A stretch of DNA of 64,000 nt from Staphylococcus hominis subsp. hominis (GCF_002901845.1 NZ_PPQE01000025.1:947686-1011685), one strand, 5' to 3'; positions 1 to 9,665 are shown, counted from the first letter of the stretch. The notes: generated from the sequence alone by a model not told the origin. Made by a program: numbers and translations.

Positions 1-1263
1 GAATGGGAACCATTTCGCTTTATATTTCAATTCTGATTTACGATGATGTTGAACATTAAATGCTCGTCTAAAGCGATAGTGACTTACTGCAATACCTACC
101 CAAGCAATAAAGCCTGTCATACCACTGGCAGCTACAATGTATTCATAAGCATTTCCGCTTAATTTTTGTACTAAGAAAATAACGACTACAAGTACACCAG
201 TAGCAATCAATGATAAATATGGCACGCCGTGTTTATTCGTTTTACCAAACGAAGCGAATGCTAATTTATCTTTACTCATTGAATATAACATACGTGTTGA
301 TGCATACATCCCTGAATTACCAGCTGATAATACTGAAGTTAAAATAACTGCATTCATAAATGAAGCAGCAAATGCTAAGCCTGCATTTTTAAAGACAAGC
401 GTAAATGGAGATGTTGCAACATCGTTATCTCCACCCATTAAAGCATTACTATTATAAGGAATTAACATACCAATAACAAAGATGGCTAAGATATAAAATA
501 ATAATATTCTCCAAAAAACTTGTTTAATTGCTTTTGGGACAGCACGTTCTGGATTCTCAGATTCTCCAGCAGTAATACCTATTAATTCAGTACCTTGGAA
601 TGAGAAACCAGCAACTAAGAATACACCTAGGATTGAAAGTAAACTACCGCCAAGATTTCCACCTAGGATTGGCCCATCACCTTTAGTAAATGTTTCAAAT
701 CCTACAAAATGTCCACCCATAATTCCTAATATAGTTAAAATACCAATAATTATAAAAATAATTACTGTAATCACTTTTATAAGTGCAAACCAATATTCAC
801 TTTCACCATATACTCTTACAGATAAAGAGTTTAATGCGAAAATAATAACTATAAAGATACAACTCCATACCCATGCTGGTATCCCTGCCATAGGTGTCCA
901 ATACTGAATGACTTGCGCTGCAATAGTTACATCTGCCGCTACAGTAATTACCCAGTTAAACCAATAGTTCCAACCTAATGCGAATCCTAATGATGGATCT
1001 ACAAATCGTGTTGCATAGGTACTAAATGAACCTGAAACAGGTAAATACGTAGCCATTTCTCCTAAAGAAGTCATTAAAAAGAATACCATAGCTCCAATAA
1101 TTGCATATGCAATAAGCGCACCTAATGCACCAGCATCGTGAATAGCACCACCTGATGTCATAAATAGGCCTGTACCAATACAGCCTCCCATTGCAATCAT
1201 AGAGATATGACGATCTTTTAACCCTCTCTTCATACCGCTATCTTGATTTTCAACTTTACTCAT
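1..1263 (-). CDS. lysP: Lysine-type amino acid permease, 3' end outside window
   Basis: This is an APC-superfamily permease that imports an amino acid, most likely lysine, across the cytoplasmic membrane. The visible 421 residues begin MSKVENQDSGMKRGLKDRH and contain the family signature GGCIGTGLF in the first membrane segment, followed by many hydrophobic helices. The ATG is preceded by an AAAGGGAG ribosome site. The C-terminus lies beyond base 1; family members are about 490 residues, so roughly 70 are missing. The lysine riboswitch directly upstream is the strongest support for lysine as substrate. Other basic amino acids remain possible. Confidence 0.88.
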   Translation of the reverse strand, partial: MSKVENQDSGMKRGLKDRHISMIAMGGCIGTGLFMTSGGAIHDAGALGALIAYAIIGAMVFFLMTSLGEMATYLPVSGSFSTYATRFVDPSLGFALGWNYWFNWVITVAADVTIAAQVIQYWTPMAGIPAWVWSCIFIVIIFALNSLSVRVYGESEYWFALIKVITVIIFIIIGILTILGIMGGHFVGFETFTKGDGPILGGNLGGSLLSILGVFLVAGFSFQGTELIGITAGESENPERAVPKAIKQVFWRILLFYILAIFVIGMLIPYNSNALMGGDNDVATSPFTLVFKNAGLAFAASFMNAVILTSVLSAGNSGMYASTRMLYSMSKDKLAFASFGKTNKHGVPYLSLIATGVLVVVIFLVQKLSGNAYEYIVAASGMTGFIAWVGIAVSHYRFRRAFNVQHHRKSELKYKAKWFPF

Positions 1264-1370
1264 ATAAGCTCCCTTTCTTAATGTAGAGGTTAGCTAAGTA
1301 TTTATTTGTTATGTGAAGATAATTAACATATTTAATTTTTATAAATGATATGTAAATCAAATTACAAATT

Positions 1371-1404
1371 AAAAAATAGGTACATACCGTTAAGATATGC
1401 ACCC
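1371..1404 (-). terminator. Riboswitch-controlled terminator before lysP
   Basis: On the minus strand GGTGCATA pairs with TATGTACC across a 9-base loop, with one G-U pair, and TATTTTTT follows. It lies between the lysine aptamer and lysP, so it is the likely expression platform: lysine binding should favour it and stop transcription before the permease gene. Confidence 0.75.
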
Positions 1405-1600
1405 ACTACTTAATCTATGTCGGTAGCACATCACAAACTGTGACAGTACAGTTTCTATTCGATAACTGTCCCAACAAATCATAAGTATGGTTATCATTTG
1501 TTTCGGCATCTTTACCTTTCATACTTTCAACATACGTTCCATATCAACTTCTGAAGTATTACTTTTTAAAGATGCAACCTCTAACTCATTTTTATTTAAC
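1405..1600 (-). ncRNA. Lysine riboswitch (L box)
   Basis: The minus strand carries the conserved L-box elements in order: AGAGGTTGCATCTTT (1568-1582), an AAAGTAATA stretch, GAAAGGTAAAGATGCCGAAA (about 1501-1520), a hairpin with ACAAAT and ATTTGT arms, then TTGGGACAG and CTGTCAC. These match the lysC/lysP-type aptamer of Firmicutes. GATGC near 1504 can pair with GCATC near 1572. It sits between a good promoter and a terminator in front of lysP, so it should switch lysine import off when lysine is plentiful. The exact ends are approximate. Confidence 0.85.
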
Positions 1601-1608
1601 TACTTTGT

Positions 1609-1637
1609 AATATACATTAAGGATATTATTTTATCAA
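1609..1637 (-). promoter_or_regulatory. lysP promoter
   Basis: TTGATA (1632-1637) and TATATT (1609-1614) are spaced 17 bases apart on the minus strand. They lie just after the thrS stop codon and just before the lysine riboswitch, so they should start the riboswitch-lysP transcript. Confidence 0.65.
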
Positions 1638-1639
1638 GA

Positions 1640-3577
1640 CTATCTACGTCTTTTTAGACGAATTTCATCTACTAAGTTCCAGATAAATTCATCTCTTTCT
1701 ATTGTTTCTTGATCTTGTGAGCCATACTTACGAACATTTACTTCGTTGTTTTCAACTTCTTTATCTCCTACTACAATTTGATAAGGAATTTTTTGCATTT
1801 GTGCCTCTCGAATTTTATAGCCCATTTTTTCGTTACGATCATCAATTTCTACACGAACACCTTGAGATTTTAATTCATCTTGTAAATTTCTCGCATAGTC
1901 GTAATGTAAATCTACATTTACTGGAATAATCTCAACTTGTTTTGGAGCTAACCATGTTGGGAAAGCACCTTTAGTTTCTTCAGTTAAGAAAGCTACAAAA
2001 CGTTCCATAGTTGAAACTACGCCACGATGAATAACAACAGGTCGGTGATTTTCACCATCACTACCAATATAAGAAAGATCAAATCGTTCAGGTAGTAAGA
2101 AATCAAGTTGTGCAGTTGAAAGGGTTTCTTCTTTACCCATTGCAGTTTTAACTTGAACATCTAATTTAGGACCATAGAATGCTGCTTCTCCAATAGCTTC
2201 AACATATGGTAAGCCCATTTCATCTACTGCTTCTTTAAGCATAGACTCAGCTTTATTCCACATGTCATCATCGTCCATATATTTTTCTTTATCTTCAGGA
2301 TCTCTGTAACTTAATCTGAATGTGTAATCTTCAAAACCAAAGTCTTCATAAACATCTTGTATCATATGAACAACGCGTTTGAATTCATCTTTAATTTGGT
2401 CAGGACGTACAAAGATATGAGAATCATTTAAAGTCATACCTCTTACACGTTGTAAGCCTGATACTGCACCACTTGCTTCATATCTATGCATAGTACCTAA
2501 TTCAGCAATACGAATTGGTAATTCACGATAAGAATGTGGTTTATTATTATAAACCATCATATGATGTGGACAGTTCATTGGACGTAATACCATTTCTTCA
2601 GTTTCATCTAATTTCATTGGTGGGAACATATCATCTCTATAGTGATCCCAATGACCTGAAGTTTTATAAAGTTCAACGTTAGCTAGAACTGGGGTATATA
2701 CATGATCATATCCCATGCTTACTTCCTTATCTACAATATAACGTTCAATTTCACGGCGAATTGTTGCACCATTTGGTAACCATAGTGGAAGACCAGCACC
2801 AACAAGTTGATTATTTGTAAATAATTCTAAATCTTTACCAATACGACGATGATCACGTTCACGACGTTCCTCTAACATGTCTAAATGTGCTTTTAAATCT
2901 TTTTTATCAAAGAAAGCAGTACCATATATACGTTGTAACATTTTATTGTCGCTATCCCCACGCCAATATGCACCTGCAGTAGAAAGAAGTTTAAATTCTT
3001 TAATTTTTGAAGTTGATGGCACATGAACACCACGGCATAAATCTGTAAATTCACCTTGAGTATATAATGTTACATTCTCATCTTCAGGAATTGCATCTAT
3101 TAATTCTAATTTATATGGATCATCTTTAAAGAAATCTTTTGCTTCTTCACGAGAAACCACTTTACGTTCAATTTTATAATTTTCGTTAACAATTTGTTTC
3201 ATTGTTTTTTCGATTTTTTCAAAGTCATCTGATGATACTTTTTCATCCATGTCAAAGTCGTAGTAAAAACCGCCTTCAATCACTGGACCAACACCGAATT
3301 TAACATCTCCATAAATTCGTTTTAATGCTTGAGCCATTAAATGAGCAGTTGAATGACGTAATACCTCTAGAGCTTCATCACTACCAGGTGTAACAATTTC
3401 AATTGCCCCATCTTCTTCAAGTGGACGAGTTAAATCAACGAGTTGATTATTAAATTTTCCTGCTACTGCTTTTTTTCGAAGTCCAGGACTAATTGATTGT
3501 GCAATGTCTTCTGTAGTAGTTCCTTTATCAAATGATTTTGAATTGCCATCTGGAAACTTAATATTAATTTGTTCCAT
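1640..3577 (-). CDS. thrS: Threonyl-tRNA synthetase
   Basis: This enzyme charges tRNA-Thr with threonine in the cytoplasm. The 645 residues show an N-terminal TGS domain (1-63), an editing domain with HSTAH at 75-79 and CRGVH at 181-185, then the class II catalytic core with RPMNCPHHM around 332-340 (zinc-ligand Cys336) and a C-terminal anticodon-binding domain. I chose the ATG at 3577, giving MEQINIKF, because GGAGGG lies at the right distance. An in-frame upstream start would add only five residues and would overlap that site. A T-box leader upstream controls the gene. Confidence 0.97.
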   Translation of the reverse strand: MEQINIKFPDGNSKSFDKGTTTEDIAQSISPGLRKKAVAGKFNNQLVDLTRPLEEDGAIEIVTPGSDEALEVLRHSTAHLMAQALKRIYGDVKFGVGPVIEGGFYYDFDMDEKVSSDDFEKIEKTMKQIVNENYKIERKVVSREEAKDFFKDDPYKLELIDAIPEDENVTLYTQGEFTDLCRGVHVPSTSKIKEFKLLSTAGAYWRGDSDNKMLQRIYGTAFFDKKDLKAHLDMLEERRERDHRRIGKDLELFTNNQLVGAGLPLWLPNGATIRREIERYIVDKEVSMGYDHVYTPVLANVELYKTSGHWDHYRDDMFPPMKLDETEEMVLRPMNCPHHMMVYNNKPHSYRELPIRIAELGTMHRYEASGAVSGLQRVRGMTLNDSHIFVRPDQIKDEFKRVVHMIQDVYEDFGFEDYTFRLSYRDPEDKEKYMDDDDMWNKAESMLKEAVDEMGLPYVEAIGEAAFYGPKLDVQVKTAMGKEETLSTAQLDFLLPERFDLSYIGSDGENHRPVVIHRGVVSTMERFVAFLTEETKGAFPTWLAPKQVEIIPVNVDLHYDYARNLQDELKSQGVRVEIDDRNEKMGYKIREAQMQKIPYQIVVGDKEVENNEVNVRKYGSQDQETIERDEFIWNLVDEIRLKRRR

Positions 3578-3621
3578 ATCGAAACCCTCCATAAATTTTA
3601 TTCTATGATCGCTGAAGAAAA

Positions 3622-3862
3622 TAAAAAAACTCCTCCCTATAAAAGGGACGAGTTCGTCGCGGTACCACCCTAGTTATCTAGATGTATTCTAGATATCTCT
3701 TCATAAGATAACGGTCTTGAGCCGGATACTGATTACCAGCATCTAAATATGAAGGAGTAATAATTTAATATATCAACCAAATTCTCATCAATTGTTGGCT
3801 TGCTGTATGATAGAGATTAAATTATCATATCTTCATTTATTTCAACGATTTAGATTTATCTT
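3622..3862 (-). ncRNA. T-box leader of thrS
   Basis: The minus strand has the T-box core AGGGTGGTACCGCG (3658-3671), whose TGGT pairs with the acceptor end of uncharged tRNA. A G+C-rich terminator follows (arms around 3631-3655) ending in a run of T (3622-3628). Stem I lies upstream, roughly 3720-3855. Uncharged tRNA-Thr should stabilise the antiterminator and allow thrS transcription. I could not assign the specifier codon with confidence, although an ACT occurs in the expected part of stem I. Confidence 0.88.
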
Positions 3863-3863
3863 T

Positions 3864-3891
3864 ATTATACATCACACATTGTAAATTTCAA
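3864..3891 (-). promoter_or_regulatory. thrS promoter
   Basis: TTGAAA (3886-3891) and TATAAT (3864-3869) are separated by 16 bases on the minus strand, just upstream of the T-box leader. The -35 box overlaps the dnaI stop codon. Confidence 0.7.
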
Positions 3892-4808
3892 TTATTTCGT
3901 AAATTTTTTCCATCTAAATAAAATTCATTTGCTAAACTTTTGATACGTTCGATAATTCGAGCAGCTTTCGTTATTTCTGCCCCTTTGTTTGATATAGATA
4001 AATGATGTTCTAATTCTTCCAAATTTAGATTTGAACTAAAGAATGTTGGTAATTCATGAACCATACGATAATGTAATAAGGGACCTATCACCTCATCCCT
4101 TACCCATGTTGTGACATCCTCAGCTCCGATATCATCTAACATTAATATATTTGCTTCTCGTATACGCTCTAACTTTTCATTATAACTCCCATCTTTAAAA
4201 CCACCTTTTAGTATACGAATGTATTCAGGTAAATATACTATTGTAGATGGCACATGTTTTGACTTAAGCTGGTTTGCGATAGCTCCTAAAATAAAAGATT
4301 TGCCTGTTCCAAAAGGGCCATGTATATAAAGACCCTTAACGCGTTCACCGTTAACTAACTTTTTACAAATATCGTTAACTTCCATAGCTATTTCAAGTCG
4401 ACTTCTATCGTTAGTATAGATATCTTTAACTTTTGCATTTAACGTATCTCGTTGCATGTGATGAGCAGTAATGAGTTGTGAACTTAAACGTTCTTCATCG
4501 TATTTAATTTTGCAAGGACATAATCGATAACGAACTTTAATACGCTCATTTTCTATATATAATTCTGGAATATGACCTTTAACAAAGTTTGGACAGTGTG
4601 CATAATCGTGACCATCGTAGTGTTTTTGTTGATCTTTATATTCTTGAAGTACATTTAAATCTTTATCAATCATTTCATTAGTAAGTTCTGACTGGTGTTG
4701 ATTTAAAAATTGTTTAACATCAGAATCATTAATGACTTGATGTTTTATTTTAGCAATTCTTTTGTTTAAATTATCTTGATTTTTTATAAGTTTACTAAAT
4801 GGTTTCAT
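3888..4808 (-). CDS. dnaI: Primosomal helicase loader DnaI
   Basis: DnaI is the AAA+ ATPase that loads the replicative helicase onto DNA at the origin and at restarted forks. Its 306 residues include an N-terminal zinc-binding region (Cys72, Cys97, Cys99), Walker A GPFGTGKS (164-171) and Walker B ILMLDDIG (221-228). The start codon follows the dnaB stop directly, and its ribosome site (GGGAGG) lies inside the last codons of dnaB, so the two are translationally coupled. Length and order nrdR-dnaB-dnaI are the usual ones for staphylococci. Confidence 0.95.
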   Translation of the reverse strand: MKPFSKLIKNQDNLNKRIAKIKHQVINDSDVKQFLNQHQSELTNEMIDKDLNVLQEYKDQQKHYDGHDYAHCPNFVKGHIPELYIENERIKVRYRLCPCKIKYDEERLSSQLITAHHMQRDTLNAKVKDIYTNDRSRLEIAMEVNDICKKLVNGERVKGLYIHGPFGTGKSFILGAIANQLKSKHVPSTIVYLPEYIRILKGGFKDGSYNEKLERIREANILMLDDIGAEDVTTWVRDEVIGPLLHYRMVHELPTFFSSNLNLEELEHHLSISNKGAEITKAARIIERIKSLANEFYLDGKNLRNN

Positions 4809-6179
4809 CTAATCCTCCCAATCTTGTTCTAATTGAGCACGAAACGCTTCTCTATCTTTTTCAAATTGCGCATCATTATTGTTTGGTTTTTCATCTTGTT
4901 GGTTTTTATCTTTTAACCATTTTGGTGTTTTTTCTATTGATGCAACGTCACGTTGTTTATATTGACGTTTTGTTTTTTTAGTTATACTATCATTGATTTG
5001 TTGATTTGTTTTCAGCGCATAATCATATGCTTGTTGTGCAGTTTTAATACCTAACTTTTTCCAATTTGAAGCGATTTCAAATATATAGGATTTAGGAAGT
5101 TTCATTTCATTCTTAAGCATTACAAATTGTAATAAAATATTAATTACACCAAATGACAATTTTTCACGCTCTATTAACTCTTCTACCATTCTTTTTTGTT
5201 GTAAAGTTGGTTCTGATTCAGACCAAGACGCTAACATATCAATAGGACTTGTGTTTTCTAATAACTTAAACCAACTATCACTTTCCTTTATATCATCAGT
5301 AGTCTCATTTGGACGCTGTGATTGTTCTAAATGATTAGAAGGATTAGCTTTAGTTTGTAACTTAGGAAGCTGTTGTTGATGCTCAATTAAGTAATGAGAC
5401 CTTGCTTGTTTTCTCATCTCTTCAAATGATAACGTTTGATTTTGTGTGATAGAGTTAAGAATGATTCGTTTCATAGAAGTAGGCGTTAACCCATATAAAG
5501 TAGCCAATTGTAAAATTAATTGTTTTGCCTCTTTAGTAATAATTTCTCCACTTATAAAATGATGTTGTAACATATCTCTCAACATATCAAAGTCAAATGA
5601 TTCATTATCTAAATCTATAGTAGCTGAATGATTTTCCTTTTGAATTGTTGAAGCATCAATAGATATATTTTTATGTGGAACTTTGAATACATCAGTAAAT
5701 TTGCGCGTTACTTGCTGAAATTCTTTTAAATCTGGTTCATCTTTTTCAAAATACGCTTTTAAATCTTTATATCTTCGATTATCAACTTCATTGTATAGGT
5801 ATATAGATAACATTGGATCATTAAAAAATTGGTATGCCGTTGGAGGTTGAATCAATTCATATATAAACAATGACTGATTACTATCATGTTTTACAAATGT
5901 TTTAATTAACCCAATGCCTTCAAGTAAATCCATATATTCACGGAATTCTAATAAATTTATTTTAAGCTCATTCATGATAGTGTAATGTGTGAGAATAGTA
6001 TCTTCAACTTCATCGATAAATTGGTTCATGAAATGATATACACCAATAGCTTTAAAGCCAATTAACGGTATGTACAATCGATTTAATATCTCTAATTGTT
6101 GATGATTAAAGAAAAAATGTCGATATACTTTAAATCCATCGTGTGGACTTAAACCATACTCATAAGATTTAAAACTCAT
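4809..6179 (-). CDS. dnaB: Replication initiation/membrane attachment protein DnaB
   Basis: This is the Firmicute DnaB (not the helicase), which works with DnaD and DnaI to load the replicative helicase. The 456 residues start MSFKSYEYGLSP and fit the DnaB/DnaD layout: an N-terminal winged-helix region, a middle linker, a DnaD-like helical region around 300-400, and a polar, charged tail. It starts at the base after the nrdR stop and ends at the base before dnaI, so nrdR-dnaB-dnaI form one tight operon. The weak ribosome site GGAGTG lies inside nrdR. Confidence 0.92.
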   Translation of the reverse strand: MSFKSYEYGLSPHDGFKVYRHFFFNHQQLEILNRLYIPLIGFKAIGVYHFMNQFIDEVEDTILTHYTIMNELKINLLEFREYMDLLEGIGLIKTFVKHDSNQSLFIYELIQPPTAYQFFNDPMLSIYLYNEVDNRRYKDLKAYFEKDEPDLKEFQQVTRKFTDVFKVPHKNISIDASTIQKENHSATIDLDNESFDFDMLRDMLQHHFISGEIITKEAKQLILQLATLYGLTPTSMKRIILNSITQNQTLSFEEMRKQARSHYLIEHQQQLPKLQTKANPSNHLEQSQRPNETTDDIKESDSWFKLLENTSPIDMLASWSESEPTLQQKRMVEELIEREKLSFGVINILLQFVMLKNEMKLPKSYIFEIASNWKKLGIKTAQQAYDYALKTNQQINDSITKKTKRQYKQRDVASIEKTPKWLKDKNQQDEKPNNNDAQFEKDREAFRAQLEQDWED

Positions 6180-6650
6180 TTATGAATCACTCCGTTTGTT
6201 ATCATCCAAAATACCTTGCATCGATGCTAGTAATTGATCCACATCTTTAAACTCTTTATATACTGACGCAAATCGTACATAAGAGACTTGATCTACATGC
6301 ATGAGCAAATTCATTACATATTCACCTATATCTCTAGATGAAATTTCTGTATGACCTTTATCGCGTAATTGCCATTCTACTTTATTAGTAATGTCTTCCA
6401 ATTGTTGATATCTAACTGGTCTTTTTTCACAAGATCTTACAAGACCATTTAATATTTTTTCTCTTAAAAATTGTTCACGTGTGCCATCTTTTTTGACCAC
6501 AATAAGTGGACTCACTTCAATATGTTCAAATGTTGTAAATCTTGTCCCACAATTCTCACATTCACGTCTTCTACGTATTGCGTTAGCTTCATCAGCATGT
6601 CTTGAATCTACCACGCGTGAATGTGTGGCACTACATTTTGGGCATTTCAT
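6180..6650 (-). CDS. nrdR: Transcriptional repressor NrdR
   Basis: NrdR senses ATP/dATP and represses ribonucleotide reductase genes. The 156-residue protein has a zinc ribbon (Cys3, Cys6, Cys31, Cys34) followed by an ATP-cone from about residue 49 to 139. I start it at [10 protein letters not shown] (ATG at 6648-6650), where AAGAGGGTGA is well placed. A longer in-frame start would add 23 residues that do not belong to the family. It heads the dnaB-dnaI operon. I saw no NrdR boxes inside this window, so its targets lie elsewhere. Confidence 0.95.
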   Translation of the reverse strand: MKCPKCSATHSRVVDSRHADEANAIRRRRECENCGTRFTTFEHIEVSPLIVVKKDGTREQFLREKILNGLVRSCEKRPVRYQQLEDITNKVEWQLRDKGHTEISSRDIGEYVMNLLMHVDQVSYVRFASVYKEFKDVDQLLASMQGILDDNKRSDS

Positions 6651-6681
6651 ATCTGTCACCCTCTTGAATAGATTATGCTTC

Positions 6682-6709
6682 ATTATACTATAAAAACGAT
6701 TTATGACAA
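6682..6709 (-). promoter_or_regulatory. nrdR-dnaB-dnaI promoter
   Basis: TTGTCA (6704-6709) and TATAAT (6682-6687) are spaced 16 bases apart on the minus strand, about 30 bases upstream of the nrdR start. Confidence 0.65.
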
Positions 6710-6773
6710 AAGAACTCATATGTATTGATAATAAATTGATACAACTTAGCTGTCTAAACCTATAATAAAATAT

Positions 6774-6822
6774 AAAAAGGAAAGTGAAATAGAATTCAAT
6801 ATAAATTCTTTTTTCACTTTCC
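6774..6822 (-). terminator. gapB terminator
   Basis: On the minus strand GGAAAGTGAAA pairs with TTTCACTTTCC and CTTTTTAT follows. It lies between gapB and nrdR and should end the gapB transcript. Confidence 0.7.
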
Positions 6823-6939
6823 TACATATGACTCATTAAAAAAATTATTTAATGTTTTATAATTTTTTAATCTATAAAATCAATGACATTATATTAGAAT
6901 ATCAACTCTAAAATTAACAATCTTTTACTTATTAAAAGC

Positions 6940-7965
6940 TTAAACTGCAGTCACGGTAGACTTTTCTACTAGTTGTTCACCAATCATTTCAGCTACTTCT
7001 ACTACTCTATTAGAATAACCCCATTCATTATCATACCAAGCAATCACTTTCACCTTATGATCATCCATTACAATTGTATTCTCAGCATCGATAATAGCTG
7101 AATGTGGATTTGTATTGAAATCGACAGATACTAAAGGTGCATTTTCTACTTCTAAAACACCATCTAAATCTGAATGACGAAATGCATTATTAATTTCGTC
7201 AACAGTTACCGGTTTTTCTAAATCTACAACTAAATCAACTAAAGAAACATTTTTTGTAGGCACACGTAAAGCTAACCCATGAAGTTTACCTTCTAGTTCT
7301 GGTAAAACTTCTTTCAATGCTTTTGCTGCTCCAGTAGAAGTTGGAATAATACTTTCATTACATGAACGTGCTCTACGTAAATCTTTATGGGGATTATCAA
7401 TATTTTTTTGATCATTAGTAATTGCATGAACAGTAGTCATTAATCCATTTACAATACCAAATTGATCATTTAAAACTTTAGCAACTGGTCCTATACAATT
7501 TGTCGTACATGAAGCATTACTGAAAATGTCATACCTTTCAACATCTAATTTGTCATCATTTACCCCTTTAACAATCATTTGGACTTCTCCACCTTTAGAT
7601 GGGCCAGTTAGTAATACTTTTTTAGCTCCAGCATGAATATGTCCAACTGCTTTATCACCATGATTAAATTTTCCAGTTGCTTCAATTACGATATCTATAT
7701 TTAAATCTTTCCATGGTAAATTTTCAGGATTTCTATCTGACACTAACTTAATGTTATGGTTATCAACACGTATACCATCCTCAATTGGTTCTACCTTTTT
7801 ATCATAACGTCCATGCGTTGTATCATAGTTAATTAGATGTGCAATTGTTTCAGGTGGATAGCTTGCATTAATCGCAACCACATTAAAATTTTCATTATGT
7901 AATGCAATTCTTAAAACCATTCTTCCTATTCTACCCATTCCATTAATTGCAATATTTGTTGACAT
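6940..7965 (-). CDS. gapB: Glyceraldehyde-3-phosphate dehydrogenase 2 (gluconeogenic GapB)
   Basis: This enzyme converts 1,3-bisphosphoglycerate to glyceraldehyde-3-phosphate in the gluconeogenic direction, usually with NADP. The 341 residues show the N-terminal GMGRIGR dinucleotide fold and the catalytic Cys153 in SNASCTTNC. At the position where NAD-using GapA enzymes carry Asn-Asp, this one has Asn33-Ala34, which favours NADP. The gene stands alone near nrdR rather than in a glycolytic gap operon, as expected for GapB. The ATG follows AAGGGG. Its promoter carries CcpN-type and cre-type operators (see separate entries). Confidence 0.95.
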   Translation of the reverse strand: MSTNIAINGMGRIGRMVLRIALHNENFNVVAINASYPPETIAHLINYDTTHGRYDKKVEPIEDGIRVDNHNIKLVSDRNPENLPWKDLNIDIVIEATGKFNHGDKAVGHIHAGAKKVLLTGPSKGGEVQMIVKGVNDDKLDVERYDIFSNASCTTNCIGPVAKVLNDQFGIVNGLMTTVHAITNDQKNIDNPHKDLRRARSCNESIIPTSTGAAKALKEVLPELEGKLHGLALRVPTKNVSLVDLVVDLEKPVTVDEINNAFRHSDLDGVLEVENAPLVSVDFNTNPHSAIIDAENTIVMDDHKVKVIAWYDNEWGYSNRVVEVAEMIGEQLVEKSTVTAV

Positions 7966-7985
7966 TTAAAGCACCCCTTGTTTTA

Positions 7986-8017
7986 TATGTTATACTTTAT
8001 AAAATTAGTATAACATA
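7986..8017 (-). promoter_or_regulatory. CcpN-type operator pair over the gapB -10 box
   Basis: TATGTTATACT (7986-7996, plus strand) and its exact reverse complement (8007-8017) form an 11-base perfect inverted repeat with a 10-base gap. Each arm matches TRTGHYATAYW, the motif known for CcpN, the repressor of gapB and pckA in Bacillus subtilis. The upstream arm contains the gapB -10 box TATACT (8007-8012). Binding there should block transcription during growth on glucose. Assignment to CcpN is by motif only. Confidence 0.7.
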
Positions 8018-8034
8018 ATAGATTCCGATTGAAA
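8007..8034 (-). promoter_or_regulatory. gapB promoter
   Basis: TTTCAA (8029-8034) and TATACT (8007-8012) are spaced 16 bases apart on the minus strand. The -35 overlaps a cre-like site and the -10 lies inside the CcpN-type operator. Confidence 0.6.
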
Positions 8035-8044
8035 GCGTTTACCA
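8030..8044 (-). promoter_or_regulatory. cre-like CcpA site at gapB
   Basis: TGAAAGCGTTTACCA on the plus strand (reverse complement on the coding strand) fits the CcpA consensus WTGNAANCGNWNNCW except at the last base. It overlaps the gapB -35 region, where CcpA binding would repress. ccpA itself lies at 58.6-59.6 kb of this window. Confidence 0.6.
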
Positions 8045-8104
8045 AAAATAATGTAATATTTTTTACATTTTAAGTTTATATAACTAATATATTTATTATA
8101 TAAA

Positions 8105-8147
8105 TAAAAAGAGTTTAAGACTAAAAATAAAGTCCTAAACTCTTTTT
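8105..8147 (-). terminator. coaE terminator
   Basis: AAAAAGAGTTTAGGACT and AGTCTTAAACTCTTTTT pair on the minus strand just after the coaE stop and end in a T run. It should end the phoPR-independent polA-mutM-coaE transcript. Confidence 0.75.
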
Positions 8148-8153
8148 CTCATA

Positions 8154-8756
8154 TTATTCATGAATGTATCCTTTTTCAATCAATAGTTGTTTAAGAAGGG
8201 TTTCTAATTCAGATTTACTTCCTAAATTATCTATAACATGATCAGCCATTCTGCTTTTTTTATCAATTGATATTTGACTATGAACTCTCGCTTTTGCTTG
8301 ATCCAAGTCTAAATTGTTACGTTTCATTAAACGTTCAATTTGTACACTTTCAGATGTGTAGACCAGCCAGACTTCATCCACAGTATCTTGTAAATCATTC
8401 TCAAACAGAAGCGGAATATCCATAATCACATCATACCCTTGTTGTAAATACTGTTGCTTTTCTTGTTCCATAATCGTTCTTACAATAGGATGAATAATTT
8501 CATTAAGTTCTAATCGTTTTTCTGGATGATTAAATACTAATTCTCCAATGTATTGTCGATTCATTTCTCCGTCACTTGTGATTGCTTCGTCACCAAACGT
8601 TTCTTTTATTTGTTCCAAAGCAGTTGATCCTTTCTCTACTGCTTTTCTTGAAGCTATATCTGCATCGACAATTTTAAATCCATATTCTGATAATAATTTA
8701 GAAACTGTTGACTTTCCGGTAGCTATTCCACCTGTTAATCCAATTACTTTAGGCAT
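8154..8756 (-). CDS. coaE: Dephospho-CoA kinase
   Basis: CoaE phosphorylates dephospho-CoA on the ribose 3'-OH, the last step of coenzyme A synthesis. The 200-residue protein has the P-loop [12 protein letters not shown] at the N-terminus (residues 6-17) and the lid-region DIPLLFE motif of the family. I start it at [10 protein letters not shown] (ATG at 8756), with GCGGTGA as ribosome site. A GTG three codons upstream is possible but would sit on top of that site. It follows mutM by 21 bases in the order polA-mutM-coaE. Confidence 0.94.
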   Translation of the reverse strand: MPKVIGLTGGIATGKSTVSKLLSEYGFKIVDADIASRKAVEKGSTALEQIKETFGDEAITSDGEMNRQYIGELVFNHPEKRLELNEIIHPIVRTIMEQEKQQYLQQGYDVIMDIPLLFENDLQDTVDEVWLVYTSESVQIERLMKRNNLDLDQAKARVHSQISIDKKSRMADHVIDNLGSKSELETLLKQLLIEKGYIHE

Positions 8757-8777
8757 TTGTATCACCGCTCACTTTAT

Positions 8778-9650
8778 TTATTTCTGACAATATGGACAAA
8801 AATGACTGTTTCTAGATGCTATAACTTTTTGTTCAATATCATGGCCACATACTTTACATGTCTTTTGTTTGTATACATTTAAATGTAATTGCATTTTTCC
8901 AGTTTTTCCGTCAGCATGACGATAATCTGAAATACTTGTTCCACCATTATCAATACCCTCTTTTAAAACTTCTTGTACATAATAAAAGAGCAATTGTCTT
9001 TCTTGATGAGACGTATCTTTTACTTTTCTCGCAGGATGGATACCTGCTCTAAACAATGCTTCACAAGCATAGATATTTCCACATCCTGCTATGATTTTAT
9101 GATCCAGTAACATCTGTTTAATAGGTTTATTGGCTACTTTTTTTTGAGATAAATAGTGATTAAAATGTTGTAACGCTTCTTCGTCAAAAGGCTCAGGCGC
9201 TATTTCTAAAAATGAAGGATAATCTTCAAATGAATTTAGGTTTCTAATCTCACCAAATCGACGTATATCTGAAAACACTAATTTTTTTCCATTATTTAAA
9301 TGGAAAATCACGTGCCAATGTTTACGATAGTTGGGAATTGCTATCTCAGATAGGTGATTGACAATGAAAAATCCACCAGCCATACCTAAATGACTAAGTA
9401 ACACACGTTTACGATTATGTTTTTCAATATGAAAAACAATATATTTACTTCTTCGTTCGACTTTAATTATCTTATAGCCTTCGCAATTCAAACGAAAACC
9501 ATCTAAATTCATTCCTTTGATAATCGTTTCTTTATTCTGACTTTTACCTTCAATTACTTTTTTAGAAAATGAAATACTTTTAATTGTAGCATTTACAATA
9601 AAAGGTTCTATTCCCCTTTTAACATGTTCAACTTCTGGTAATTCTGGCAT
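8778..9650 (-). CDS. mutM: Formamidopyrimidine-DNA glycosylase MutM (Fpg)
   Basis: This base-excision enzyme removes oxidised purines such as 8-oxoguanine and nicks the abasic site. The 290 residues start MPELPEVE, giving the catalytic Pro (exposed after Met removal) and Glu3. The C-terminus has the zinc finger with Cys265, Cys268, Cys285 and Cys288. The ATG follows AGAGGAA. It lies 15 bases after polA and just before coaE, as in other staphylococci and Bacillus, linking repair glycosylase with the gap-filling polymerase. Confidence 0.96.
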   Translation of the reverse strand: MPELPEVEHVKRGIEPFIVNATIKSISFSKKVIEGKSQNKETIIKGMNLDGFRLNCEGYKIIKVERRSKYIVFHIEKHNRKRVLLSHLGMAGGFFIVNHLSEIAIPNYRKHWHVIFHLNNGKKLVFSDIRRFGEIRNLNSFEDYPSFLEIAPEPFDEEALQHFNHYLSQKKVANKPIKQMLLDHKIIAGCGNIYACEALFRAGIHPARKVKDTSHQERQLLFYYVQEVLKEGIDNGGTSISDYRHADGKTGKMQLHLNVYKQKTCKVCGHDIEQKVIASRNSHFCPYCQK

Positions 9651-9665
9651 TATTCATTCCTCTTT

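Noticed and set aside
8050..8066. ATGTAA-TATTTT-TTACAT hairpin upstream of gapB
   Set aside because: It is short, entirely AT apart from two pairs, and expected by chance in such sequence.
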